Part shown: positions 33,920-51,500 of the stretch, piece after piece | How positions within the stretch are numbered: position 1 is the stretch's first letter | Layout of the letters: every line of letters starts with the position of its first letter | NCBI GenBank assembly: GCA_964035545.1 | Contig: OZ037765.1 | Coordinates: 22,576,495-22,640,494 of the forward strand | Reading direction: 5' to 3' | Length of the DNA stretch: 64,000 bases | Origin: Bugula neritina | Taxonomy: Eukaryota > Bryozoa > Gymnolaemata > Cheilostomatida > Bugulidae | The notes under the pieces: model-generated | The model's database searches: none | What the model saw: only the letters and a program-made list of their open reading frames with translations | Told to the model about the DNA's origin: nothing | Made by a program: the position numbers and the translations under genes

Positions 33920-36900
33920 TCAGTTGAGCACAGCCTCACATTCACTAGCATGAGCCTCGATTGAATCTCGAGGAAAGCTTCTCTGGCATATGGGACATTG
34001 CACAGAAGATGATCCATCACACGAGCTGTAAAATTGTGTATAATTATAACCAAACTTTCACATCCTCAAGGAATAATACTCTACATTAAGAAACACTCAG
34101 GTTAAAGCATGGCTAAGTTGAGCTAGTTAATGATTAAGCTTACCTAGTAATTTGAATTTTAAATATTTCCATAACATTTACATTCCTAAGTTACTGCATA
34201 TCAAGGCTAAGGTGATCTGGAAGTTCATTTTTAAATTGTGGAAAGAAGTAATTCAACGAAATTTGAGTTATAATAAAAAGTTGATAGACCTAAACACAGT
34301 TGAGAAGTACATTCATAACTTGCATATAAAATGAACCAAAAACAGTAAAACTCACCTGGAAGAAGCATTCATCTGTGCTCTGTGAGGATAATCACTGATG
34401 GAGAGTTCAGGCGGGTCTCCCTCGCTATCAGACAAGCAAATTATTGCGGCAGACGGTGGGAGTGTAGACGGCACATTACCCTCTTCATCACTTGAGAACA
34501 GATCACGGATAGTTAGCTGAGACTTACCGACACTACTGGATTTGTTGACCACACCATAAGCTCTTTTAGGAGTAGGAATCATCAGGTCGTCGTCACTATC
34601 GATAAGTTCCTGCAATGACCTCTTCTTTAGCTCAGGTTTTCGTTCAGATCTCAGTGGTTTAGAACTGTTTGGTTTAGCAGTTGACAATGAGCCGGTACTC
34701 TTTCTACTGGACCTAGACTGAGAGTGTGACTTGAGAGAAGGTGGCACAGACTTAGACAATGATCTATGATGAGGCAACAGATTTGAAAGTTTTGATTTCA
34801 CTGGTGGCGTAGAAATTCTTTTCTGTAATTTGGGCGTCAATTGAAATTTTCTTCTTGGTGATACATCACTAGTTTCAGATGCTACTGGCTTCAGATTTTC
34901 ACAATTACTAGCGTTTGATGTTGTCTCAGCTCGACGGAAATGTTTGTGTTTTGGTGTAGAAGTATACAGCAAACTAACTGTATTATACTGTACAGGTGGC
35001 TCTTTATTGTGAGATTCTAATAATGCAGAGTGGTTGAGGCGGATTGGTGCAGCCAGTGTTTCTGGATAAACTGAAGTGGATAAAATTGGTATCTTTGTGG
35101 TTGATAAAACACCTTCACTAAGGTTATTAGAATCAATGTCCAGTTTAGAATCAAGTGAGGAATACTTGTCACATGATTTAGAAGCTTCTGATTTGTTGAT
35201 ACAATTTCCGGGTGTTGATAAAGAATTTGAATTAGTGGATTCACCAAGACAACTACTGTTGATTTTGGAGTTGTCTTCTTCACTATCAGATATACACACA
35301 ACCTCTGCATCTTTATCTTTAATTGAATTTCTTTTTGAATGCACACCAGATTTCACAGGAAGAGTGAAATCTACAATTATCAGCATGATTTACATTAGTC
35401 ATATTTACACAAAATGTTGCATATTACTGCTTCAATCAGTCTCGATAAGTTTTAGGTTTATCCACACAAAAATAGCAAAAGCTAATGTTTTCTCTACCTA
35501 AAGAATCGATAACATTACATAGTAATGGCCATCTACATAGTTTTTATACTTGTTAGCACATTCTGATAATTCATTTAAATCGACTTTCTTTACAAACAGG
35601 ACAAATATATGGCTTAATTGTCTCAAATTGAACATAATTTGAAATAGTAATAACTTTTGAGCAAATCACATAAATTTAAAACCATGAATTGACCCTGAAA
35701 ATGTAGGTTTAGTAAGGCTTCATGCGATTGCATTTGGTTTTGTTGGCAGCGATACGTAACATAATAATTAAAATATAGTACTCAATAGGCCAGAGAAATT
35801 TAGTTCAGTTGTTTTGAAAAAGTAGACAACTCTGAAATGTAAATAGGTGAAAATGTGGATTCCAAGAATATACAAAATATGAATGTTGCAGCAAAGTTTT
35901 AATAGCTGCTGGTGCAACAGTCAACTTAAGTTGCGATACATACTAATTTTATTGTTGTTGTTTGATTAACAAAATTAATGCCCATTTTCATAAAAAAAAG
36001 TTATTCTGATTCAAATTTAAATAATATGCATTATATTCATCATCAAAACCGAGTCACATTCAGACTAGCCCACAATTAAAAGGCCAAACTGGGACAACAC
36101 TTGACTCATTTACCTGTAAGGCATGAATATACTGGACACTGACCATGGCTAGGAGAGGGAAAGTGAGTCATTTCACTGACCGAGTGATCCGCTTCAGAGC
36201 TGACAGCTGACGCATGCCTCACCGCCTTCCTTCCTAAAATATCATTTCTTATGAAGGCATTGAAAGCATAAAAGCCTAAAACTTTCTTAGAGACAAATAT
36301 CGTCCAAACAACAAGCTCTACTGCAACAAATAACTCATGGACCAATATACTGGTTTGAAAAAAATCTAGTAGCAACGTCAAAGGTGTGTAACCTTGCTAA
36401 TATGTTTTAGCAACATTCACTCATAAAAACACTAAACAATTCTATTTCATGAATTCAACGTAATAGTTTAACATGATTCCATTTTATATCATAATTTTTG
36501 CTTAGGGAAATTTTGCCGCCAAACAACTTATACCATGAGGCATTACACTTTGAATATTTATGGTTGCAATTTAAAATGCTACACACACACACATGCAAAC
36601 GCACGCACGCACCCACATACATACGCACGCACACATATATATAAAGGAAGGATTTACCATCAGCATGGCTTTGAGACTCTGCATTACTTCTATCACCATA
36701 CCGGGTTTCAAAAAACTCCACAGCATATTTTTTGAAAAGTTTCTTTTCGCTTGAGCTAAGTTTCCTGCATTTCACTTTTTCAAATTGACGACGCAATTCT
36801 AGTAACAAAAGGAGAGTTTAGTTTTACAAATATAGATAATTATGGCTAACATTATTTTGAAATAGTAAAAAGCGTATCATTTGGTGCCCAAAGTTTATTA

Positions 36901-39900
36901 ATGCAAGTCCTTGTGGATGTTTCTACCTCCTACATATTCAAAAAATCACCATTTTCGAATTAAATCACAACATATGGGCACATATAATCAGTCAGTGCTA
37001 CTGTAAGCAAACGAGTAAACATAAAGAGTTGGTAAAGTTGGTAAGGTAGAGTTATTGCTTACCAGACACCTTCATTGTGAATGGGTCAATGCTGGTTAGA
37101 TCCAAAGTCCTAAAGAACTTCCTAACAGATGCCATAAACTATTCCAAATAGTAACACAATAAGTTAGTAAAAGATAAGCTGTCAACAAATAACTTAGACT
37201 CACAATATTCCAGCTACTGTGGCGTTTAAAAACTTCAAGGTAGAGACAACTTCAATTTTCCATGTTAAGTCATAGAAATTCAAGTTTACATAAAAATAAA
37301 TTATTTATTAAAATTAATAGAGATGGCTAGAATTACTATGCTAAAAATACTACTCATTATGTTCAATATATTATACTATTAGCTAGTTAAACTATGAGTA
37401 CAATATACTGCAACACTCACCGTTGGCCGACCCGTAGGAGGGGTTGTCTGCCCATCAATAAGATCTTGCACTAAGGGGGTCTTATGGTCGGGACTCTTCA
37501 GCGAGGCTATCACCATTCTCATGCTCCTGTCGTTGTTTTGGGAATTCTTTCCTGATTTGACTATTTGCTGCAGCTTCCCTTTCACTGTGTCTTTAAACCA
37601 CTTATGATTTGGACTTTAGCAAAAAAATAACAATGCATTAGCTTTAGCTACCAGTATTGTACAATGGTGACATCTAGTTATTAGAAGTTGGTGAACACCC
37701 AGGATTTTACACTGGCCTGATTAGAACTCATTTTAAACAGGTTTAATTATTTTGTTACAACCAATCATAAGCAATATATCATATATTTAATACCAGTATT
37801 CGATTTAAAAGGAAGCAGCTGTAGTCTAGGGGTTAGAGCGTTTGCCTAGTAAGCACGAAGACATGGGTTCGAACCCGGACAAAGGCCATTGGTGATGTTG
37901 GGAAGAGCATCCAGCCATAATTGCTCCTGTGCCTCATTTAAATAAGTCTTTAGCCCGCTTTACCAAAAACCTTTCTATCAAAGGTTTCTCACAGAGATAG
38001 CGGCCATAAACTTGCGTGAGTTTTATTTGATTTTAAAAAAAATTGTTTCAGAAAGTATATCATGACATCACAAACTTTCAGAACTTTATCCTCAAGCAAT
38101 AATGTCCAGCATATAGAGGCCTATCACTGTGATGTCACTGACTGTGGTTAAATTAGACTCAGTATGGTCGAGAATCCCACAAGAACAAACATTATATATA
38201 CAGCAACTATATATCTTAATACATATGTATTACTATACCTATAACCATTCACAGGAATTAACTTGTCCACATATTGCCAATAATTATTGTTTCCCAACTC
38301 ATGTTTAGATTTGAAACTTTCCAGCTTTCCTTTCTGACTTGTTGATGCTTCCTAAACACAATCATAGCAGACTAACTGACAACAGAGAATACAAGCAGAA
38401 GGTTTCTGTTGAGAAAAAATATGCAAAAACTTATACATGCCTTTGAGTCGGCATCCTCTTCCTGTTTGTATTCCGACATCAGTTTCAAAAATGAAACTCC
38501 AAAGTTCAGTTTTCGGCCATAAGGCTGTGAACACACCAGTTTAATTCTATCCCAGGAATGCTGGCTGTATGCAGAATCAAAATCTTCTGCAAGACAAAAA
38601 CAGTATAAGCAAGATCTCTATGACTATAGTATAATGTAGCATTAGTTCTCAGTGACGAAGAAAAACCTTCAACAAACCTGTTTTGAACATGCGAACAGCG
38701 TGTCTGTTGGTGGTGTTTCTACTCTCAGCAGCAGACATGAAGGTTGAAGCATTAATAAGTGTATAGTATGAGTTGTCTCCACCACGGGATACCTGAACCT
38801 CTATCGTAAAACTTCCATAATTTCCTACAGCAACACCAAGATGTGTCTTCAATGACACAATAAAATAGTAATATATGCACATTGATGTACTCAAAACTAG
38901 TCCGGATAAAAACATCTGCAATCACAACAAAAAGTTTACTACATTTCTACTAATAAAATACGTGTACAGTATATTATGAATCAGTCATACATGCAAATTG
39001 TAGACATATGGGGTGCATTGGATGGGCCTTAACTAATTTAAGACTGTAAAGTGTTGTGTAAAGTATCATAAAAATAAATTATGTCAAAATATCTAGTTTA
39101 TGGTCCATCACACAATGTTTCATTAGTATTTAGAGTAGAGCTTACCAATGTCAATGTGAGACAATACGCAGCAGGTTGAGAGTCGAATGACAATCTCAGC
39201 GCGCCCCTTCCGAGCATCGGCTGCTGAGCACAACCACGCATTGTTTTTCAACAAGTTGGCAGCAGGAAATTTATCATCCTGTGACATAAAAAATATAGTT
39301 CTCAATTGTTGATTACTTTAATATTCATATACAAAAAGACAACATAAAATTCCAGTAATTAGGCATATTAAAATACAAGAGATACAAAGAAAATTGCAAT
39401 TATTGCAACATATTTAGTCATGTTTTTAAAACTAAAACAATTAGATACACTAACTGGGTAAGAAGTAGTATACCCAGGGCCAGTTCAGTCACAGTCACAT
39501 TTGATTTGTTAGCTTATTGATATTTTAAAATAATAATATATTTAAATCTAACATTCTTCTTTATAGTTTATGTGAACATTTACTTATATAAAAGTAATCA
39601 GAATCGTGTCATATCAGTATATTTATAATCAGAATAAAACTTTGTAATTTGAGTTTGCTTTATTTTTTCTTTTTTTCTTCAGGCTCATTTTACTTTTTAT
39701 TTACCAAAGTGGCGCAATCAAATTTGAAGAAATAATGCAATTTTTGAGTAAATAGATCAATAAATAGGTTATGATACTCAAATTAATTAATATGAATATC
39801 AATATGGATATGAGCATTTTAAATTTAATTCAATTTTTGAGATTGATATTTATATTATTATATTAATATTTGTAACTTTTTATAACCAACACTTGGTCAA

Positions 39901-40282
39901 AGGGCGGGTGCCCAGTGACTGTGACAAGTTATAATCATAAAGTGATATTTAAACACAACCGTTCAAGGGGAACCCCTGTTCAAATGAGCAGCAAAACAGC
40001 TTACTTTAAAACACCTTACACCCAGGCCCCAGACATGCCATTAGCCTACTGTAATTTTCTCTGTTCGTCAAACTTTAAAATTAAAATTTACAAAATTTTG
40101 GTAATTGAAATATTCATAAAGTGATAGAGGGCGAGCTATAGCAATAGGCATAGCTGAACCGGGTAAGATTAAACCAAATCAACTAATTTATAGTCTTATG
40201 CCACGTTACTGTTAGTAATTATTAGACTTACCTGTGAGCTATAACTTAGAATAGATTCCAGCTTTATCCTTGTCGTAGTCAT
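33920..40282 (-). CDS. XRCC1-N-terminal-domain protein with SIM-like, PIP-like and UBZ-like motifs (XNDC1-like), 11 coding exons
   Basis: Exons: 40282-40232, 39278-39146, 38824-38678, 38586-38441, 38351-38239, 37613-37421, 37138-37063, 36798-36658, 36233-36114, 35370-34356, 34025-33920 (TGA). Phases join, giving 746 aa. Residues 1-~160 match the XRCC1 N-terminal domain, which binds DNA polymerase beta in XRCC1: ILSYSSQDD, AANLLKNNAWLCSAADAR, SHIDIG, STFMSAAESRN, VRMFK, WDRIKLVCSQPYG, FGVSFLKL. The middle is mostly low-complexity Ser/Lys. The large exon has two SUMO-interacting-motif-like segments (EVVCISDSEED ~396-406; AIICLSDSEGD ~682-692) and a PIP-box-like QLTIRDLF (~658-665). The last exon encodes CPICQRSFPRDSIEAHASEC, a C2HC ubiquitin-binding (UBZ) type finger. 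No BRCT domain is present, so this is not XRCC1. I infer a nuclear DNA-repair adaptor that reads SUMO and ubiquitin. The intron at 38440-38352 has a predicted GC donor. The start is the only Met before the domain. Confidence 0.87.
36580..36645. repeat. CA/GCAC-rich microsatellite in an intron of the XRCC1-N gene
   Basis: Tract of cacaca, cgcacg and tacata words running into a short TA run, just downstream (minus strand) of the exon 36798-36658. Confidence 0.9.
37811..38033 (+). mobile_element. tRNA-derived SINE, best-preserved copy
   Basis: Intact pol III-type promoter: an A-box-like tctaggggttagagcg and a perfect B box gggttcgaaccc. The body follows with gccattggtgatgttggg, gagcatccagccataa, gtttctcacagagatagcgg and a tail ccataaacttgcgtgag followed by a T/A-rich end. 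It lies in an intron of the XRCC1-N gene, opposite to that gene's strand. The gcatccagcc word resembles a conserved central motif of some mollusc and arthropod SINEs (from memory, unverified). Confidence 0.9.
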
Positions 40283-40319
40283 GTCTCTTTGGTGTTGAAT
40301 ACTGAAATAGTAACACTTA

Positions 40320-40780
40320 TACAATTAATATTACACTAATGTCTAATACCAATACTATTAATATTACTATTACTATTAGTAATAATAACATTAATAGTTA
40401 GGCTAGGTGTAAATCAAAACGTACTAATGATTATTAAATTTAATACTCTATTACATTTACTTTTAATATTACTGTTAGTATTAGACTATTAGTAATAGTA
40501 ATAGTATTAGTATTACTATTAGTATAAGCATTATTATCAGTGTACTACAACTAGTACTCACAGTAGTAGTAGTAGTGGTACTACTCACCGTACTAGTAGT
40601 AGTAGTAGTACAAGTAGTAATACTAATAGTAATAGTAATACTGATAAACTGATAAGGTTAGTTATTTACTTTTAGTAACGCTTATGTTTATACTAATAGC
40701 ATTATACAATAACTAAATATAAAAGTAATACTAATACTAATACTTTACGTAATCATTACGATAATCATAATCCTAATGAT
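40320..40780. repeat. TNA-type simple-sequence region upstream of the XRCC1-N gene
   Basis: Runs of tactattagtaatag-like words, plus agtagtagtagtagtggtac and its complement-like actagtagtagtagtagtac, form locally self-complementary stretches immediately 5' of the start codon (minus strand). Composition matches the tract in LIN9 intron 1. Confidence 0.85.
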
Positions 40781-40899
40781 AATTCAATAAGACAAGTATA
40801 ACTAGTATAACTATAAGTAAATTTTCAACTAATAACATTTAAAATGGTTTGTGTATTGAGTATGGCTTCAGGTTTGCTGTGTTTACTTTAGCAAATGTT

Positions 40900-41130
40900 A
40901 CTAGTACCTCACATGTACTTGGCAGTGACTTGCTCAAGTCTGACTCCGGGCAACTTTACTTAGTATTTGTCAGTACCCAGTTGAGTTCGTGTTGGTTTCC
41001 TCACGTGTGAAACTCCCGCTTGAACGGTACTCCGCCAATAAACTGCGCCGACCTTCCAGTTTGATGCTTTTTACGAGGTGGGACAACTTTCAATTTGAAT
41101 TGAAGAGGTAGCCATTTCATAACAGTTATT
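40900..41130 (-). promoter_or_regulatory. Promoter-like island for the XRCC1-N gene
   Basis: This short stretch is less AT-rich than its surroundings. It has an E-box (tcctcacgtgtgaa, CACGTG core), cccgcttgaac and actgcgccgacc. It sits about 0.7 kb upstream of the start codon, beyond the simple-sequence tract, and would be the promoter if the 5' UTR or a non-coding exon spans that tract. This is an inference from composition and motifs only. Confidence 0.3.
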
Positions 41131-42284
41131 GTTTACTTGTCTCGTGGGCTCTACACAACAGAAGTGTTCAATCAAGGAAGCACCACGGTAGCTTTTTTTA
41201 TAGAGATATTGAATAATAGCCAATGTGCGCATAATGCTCAATACTACAGATATCTCTTTATTCTGTAGATATTGATAGTATCAATTACAAATGCTACATG
41301 AACTGTAAAACTTGAGTGGAAAATATAGTCTTTATTCAAGGAAAAAAAATCACAACTAATTAATGTTTAAGAATCTCAATTTATAACAATCTAGAATGTT
41401 AATATGGAACATTAAAAAAGTAATATTAATAAAATAAACAATTATTATCAAAAAAGGAAAGAACTGTAAAGTGTAACAATAAGTATTGATGAGTTAACCA
41501 GACATATTCACAACTAGTGATATCCAGCTACTATTGTTGGGCAATGTCTGCTATTAGTAGAGTAGAATATCCATACAACAGAAGCCGTAGTGAAAGTTGT
41601 CAAGGCTGTTCTAATGCAGAATGTGTCTAATATTTACAATCCAAACAAAATTAAAAGCTTTCTTCAGTGGTTGTAAACAGCATTTTCTACAAAAAGAAAT
41701 CATAACAGCTATAAATCTCTCCGAACATAATATGGTATATATGCAAGTAACTCTGAAATTAGCAACATACAGTGCGCTTAACACTGATCATAGCTTTGCA
41801 ATTTTTAATGCATTGTCACCTTATGTTTGATGAAAAATTATTCTGTTATAAAAGTTTGTTGGACCAAAATGTTGTATTGCATTTTGTTAGGACATGAAGT
41901 GTGACATGTGACCAGACTAACTGCACCACTAGTCAACTTCATATGGTTGTGATAGATAATCCTGTCACAAATTTTCCTGCTGCCCGCTGGCCGTACTGTT
42001 TTACTATTAACAACATTATCTAAAGTAGTCAGTAACTCACTGTGTATTCTGTACACTAAAAAACTAGCCACTCCGATATTTTAAAAAATCTACATCAAGT
42101 CAAAATAAGTTGAAAATAAAAATTCAGAGTATTGTTAAATATATCCATAGCCGATGTTTTACTCGATTCAACTATTTGTGTAGCCTATTTTTAGATCAAA
42201 CTGTAACTGAAATTAATTTCCTACATTAGTAGAAACAGATTATTAATTCATTTAAATTATTAAGATAATTTACAAGCCACTAAT
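41131..42284. other. Gene-free interval downstream of the CDK2-like gene
   Basis: About 1.15 kb of AT-rich sequence follows the CDK2-like stop codon (minus strand). It probably contains the CDK2 3' UTR and the far upstream region of the XRCC1-N gene. I see no open frame with protein-like composition and no repeat family shared with other parts of the window. Confidence 0.6.
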
Positions 42285-47197
<4,913 letters not shown>

Positions 47198-47359
47198 TAT
47201 CGTCAAGATTAGCTAGTTGCCACCAACAAAATGCTAATAAAAATGTAAGTTTCATTATTATTCTACAGAGTTTGGGCGGAGTTACAGCAAGTCAAGTCAA
47301 TTGTGCAGCTAGCCAGCTTAGGTTGGGTTATTGTTCAAAGAAAAACCTCTCAAGTCAAG

Positions 47360-48050
47360 TCGATGTATATTATTATTATAATTACAATATAAATATTAAT
47401 GATAATTATAATACTAAGATTTGAATAACTGCAATTTTAATTAGTGTTATTGATAAATTTATCATATCAATTATCAATTATTATTATAATTATTGGATTT
47501 TATGTTCATTTTGATAATCATAAATCTTAATATTGATCATTATCATGATGATAATCAGTATCACTATCACTTCATCATGATCATAATGATAATGTTCAAC
47601 TTTATACTCAGAGTCATACTGATAGTGATACTCATAGTCATACTCATTGTATCATAATCATACTGATACTAAATTCAACCATTACTAGTAGTATCAACTA
47701 GTACTGGTAGTAGTATTAACTACTACTATGCCTATTAGTCAGTATTACTATTACTATTAGTATTACTAATACTAATAGTAATAGTATTACTATTAGTATT
47801 CATAATGATAATCATAATGATAATCAATTTGAATTATCAATTAATTAATTATTATAACATAAGTCATCATTATGAGAATGGATTATCAATTTATTATTAT
47901 GATTAATATTAATATTATTATTATCATTATGATTAACGATTGTGATTATGATTATCATTATGATTATGATAATCATAATAATAATGATTATCATTATATT
48001 CATATTGTCATTATCATTGACATTATCATAATCATTATGATTATTATTAT
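47360..48050. repeat. Simple-sequence region upstream of the CDK2-like gene
   Basis: Dense gataatcat, tattattat and tagtattac words on both strands make many overlapping short palindromes, for example attagtattactaatactaa at about 47757. The Asp/Tyr/Ile open frame at 47872-48057 is an artefact of this tract. It begins about 160 bp upstream of the CDK2 start codon. Confidence 0.9.
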
Positions 48051-48218
48051 CTGCTGAATAATTTAATTTGTTGACGCAAAAACATGAGGTTTAACTATTA
48101 TTGTTATTAAAATGCAAACATTACCATAATCAATAATGATTATGCTAATGTTTGCATTTTAATAACAATAATAGTTACACCTCATGTTTTTGCGTCAACA
48201 AATTAAATTATTCAGCAG
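48051..48218. mobile_element. 168-bp near-perfect palindrome, foldback MITE
   Basis: The outer ends are ctgctgaataatttaatttg and its exact complement ending aattaaattattcagcag. The arms (about 48051-48132 and 48137-48218) pair along their whole length with about two mismatches and almost no spacer. There is no coding frame. No target-site duplication could be recognised in the AT-rich flanks. Confidence 0.85.
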
Positions 48219-48354
48219 ACTATTCAGATTCTGAAGAGCTCAAAATAACGACTAGAAATGATTTTGTGTTCGTCAAATAATAACAGCAACAATCGTAATG
48301 ATAATTATTATTATTAACCATTCACTACGGCTGATCACATTACTGTTCCGACGA

Positions 48355-48520
48355 ATTTCTTTCAACCGCCAAGCGTGACCATGTGACCTATATCATGCTT
48401 ATATTTTGCTCTCCAGCCAATCAGAGCGTTCCTTCATTTTAGCAGACTGCGATTCCGAGCCTGAACAGGCGCGGTCACTACAGAAGCTTCTTTATTCCAT
48501 CTTTGCCGCCATATACAAAA
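48355..48520. promoter_or_regulatory. Promoter-like island with a CCAAT box
   Basis: In an otherwise very AT-rich region this stretch contains ccagccaatcagagcg (CCAAT box), gaacaggcgcggtcac (GC-rich, E2F-like core) and atctttgccgccat. It is about 1.2 kb upstream of the CDK2-like start codon, across the palindrome and the simple repeat. It could be a distal CDK2 promoter or that of a transcript leaving on the plus strand. No exon with protein-like content follows on the plus strand. Confidence 0.35.
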
Positions 48521-51500
48521 TATTTGTTTTAATTTTCATGTAAATCTTTACTTTATATTCAGAAAATAATAGTACTCTACACAAGCTATTTAGTTCTGTG
48601 ACATAAAATAGTTATGGACAGGTACAATATAGGCACATTATAATGCATATAATATCTTTAGCTACAACAACAATGATAATATTCAAATAATATGAAATAC
48701 ACGTTTATAAGGTATAGCATGGTATCAGATGTAAAATAGTGCTTGAATACATCTACGGCAATGCTACATGATGTACACATGAGAAATATTTCGCAGTTTT
48801 TGCTTCTTGTTTTTATGTAATCATTTTCAAGTGCTTAACTTATGTAAATCTTTATAACTATACAGTTATCACTATACAACTATTTATGATTACCTTTTGT
48901 ATTATATAATAGTTTATTTATAGTATGCAACTCCAAGTGCCATCAGTGTCACATGATAGTTATTATACGATCAAAGTGTATACAGTACCAGTTTATAAGC
49001 ACTTAAGTTACTTAATTAGTTATACTAGCTTACATGAAGTGTCACTTGTGCTCCCCTTACAAACAAAGAAAATAGCTGCAAATAGTTTATTATATTTGAT
49101 GCCAGAAACATGTTCTATAAATATAATATAGCCTCTGTATATTATTATAACAGAATCTACAGAAGATTGGAGTTGTCTTCCCAAAATTTAGTTTTATTTC
49201 GATAGTGGAGGCAGCAAAACCGAGATCAGTAACACATATTAGAATAAATAATTTTTAATGTGTAAATATTGTAAGAACAGCATTCCAATAAAATTTTTTG
49301 CAAAATATAATATATGCAAATAAAAATTAAAGGTAAAATACGACCAAAAAAATGTGATTATATAATAATATTGTGATTATAGCATTATAATTTTATATAA
49401 TACTTCCATTTTTAAAAATTAAAGTTGTAGCAGAATAGCTTCTGGTAAAATTTTATGTTATCGATTTACATGCAGCAACAAGTGTCTGAAACCAACGAAG
49501 ATCTAGCTAAATAAAACAAGCTAACATGCAATCGATATAATTACATTGTATATGAATTTATACATATATACAGTAGATTGCACTACAGATTTAAAGTTGC
49601 TATAAAAGCGTATTTGAAGGGCATTCATTGAAAAGATGCTAAAAGTTTAACTCAATTTTTTTAGTTTTTCTCAAAGGCACCATAATTGGTCTGTAATATA
49701 TAATATAACAAACATATATGGAAAAGAGTAACTTGAGAGATTGACAAATGAGAAATGCAACTTAGAGGTTGATACTGAGCTAGGAAACTAGACTAGAAAG
49801 CATGTCATAAGTCCATAACAACAATAGCTTTACTTGTTTAAACTTTTTACTATAGTTGAAGTATTTTGAAATTGGAACTTATGCAAATATATATCCATAT
49901 ATTTGTGTTAACACATTTCACTAATGATCACATATATTTTCTTATTATGTATTTGCATTGAAAAGCAGAAGTACAAAATATAGCATATTATAGTTATGTA
50001 AAAAGAAAAACTTACTAGGTACAGTCCGAGAAGAACAAATCTTTATAAAGCAAAATAAAATGATGATTACAGTGAGGACTAATAAGTTGTTCAATTAACA
50101 AAAATATGTTTGCAATACTACAGCAACAGCACACTAGAGCTATAAATATAAATAATTTGTGCATGAGCTCACACACTTAACATATTTTCAAAAGTAGCGT
50201 GTGGAGTAAAATTTGGCCTTGCCACGCAAATATAAATCATAAATCCTAAGCTTAAATAAATTGTATATGTATTAAATTATCAATGATAATGCAACTAGTG
50301 AAGTTGTCATACCTTGGAGAAAGTAATGTATACTCATGGTAACAATAATTAGGATCAAAGCATAATATTGTTGTTATACATATTAAATCAAATAAGCAGA
50401 AATGTAACAAATACAGTACATGCATGATATTGTGTGATTGAAGTCTAGTGGTCACGCAAGAAATTCCGATTGTTATAGTTTTAAAGATTGCTTTAAAGTT
50501 TAGTTAAAGGGATATAAAATGTTTTCCAAGGTAGCAAATGACGAACCATTTATATAACTTTTCACAGCTACAACTATTATGTGTATTGAATTTATCAATT
50601 TCGGAAGCAATAAGATATATTATGTGTATTAAATTTATCAATTTCAAAAGCAATAAGATACATTATGTGTATTGAATTTATCAATTTCAAAAGCAATAAG
50701 ATACATTATGTGTGTTCAGAATGTATGTAAAAGTCATTAGGAGCAGTAGTAGGGCAGTAGCACTAGTTATTTGTAATACCTAGAATGTGTATTTATGGTC
50801 AAAGTAAATGCAGATGGTGGTAAAGGTACCATTTATAAAGTTACCACAGAAGTTGTCTTTCCATTGAAGCATAAAATATTAGTGCAAGCACTAGTAATGA
50901 TGTAGCATCTATAAAATTTTAAACCAAGTGTAGCAGTAGAAAGTTATTGTTGTGTTTTAATATAAACTGAACATAAGATAATACAAAATTATGGTGGAAT
51001 TCATACAGCTACTTTAGTACTATATGTTTTAACAGTATAATAATAAGTGGCAATGGGTGTAAAATGTTTGAATGGAATTTCTCGATATACACTGGACATA
51101 GAGTGATTACGCAATTAAATCAAAGCAAGAATTAATAATCCGTTTGAAGCAGGCTCGCCCCCAATGTTTTGCTATAAGATGAAGTGAGAAGCTATAATTA
51201 ACTAATATATACTTATAAATTACGTAAAAATACTCAGGAAGAAAAAAATGTTGTGTATACTTGTTTATACAAAAAATAGGAAATAGTTACCTGCTAGCTG
51301 TTGTCACACAGCTGGCACTCTCTCACCTTCTATTTCCACGTTTTACCACTCAAGTTGATTGATTGGGTGATGTCATGGCTGAATTATAATACTAATATTT
51401 TCTTGAAATCATTGACATTAATCCACTACTTGGAAGTTTATAAAGATGAATTTTCTGGTGGCAACAATTGAAATATGGTGACAAAAAAGCTGCAATTTTC

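Noticed and set aside
33920-40282. Gene for XRCC1 itself
   Set aside because: Only the N-terminal domain matches. No BRCT domain is found in the exons up to the stop, and the rest carries other motifs.
47872-48057. Asp/Tyr/Ile-rich small protein
   Set aside because: It arises from gat/att simple sequence.
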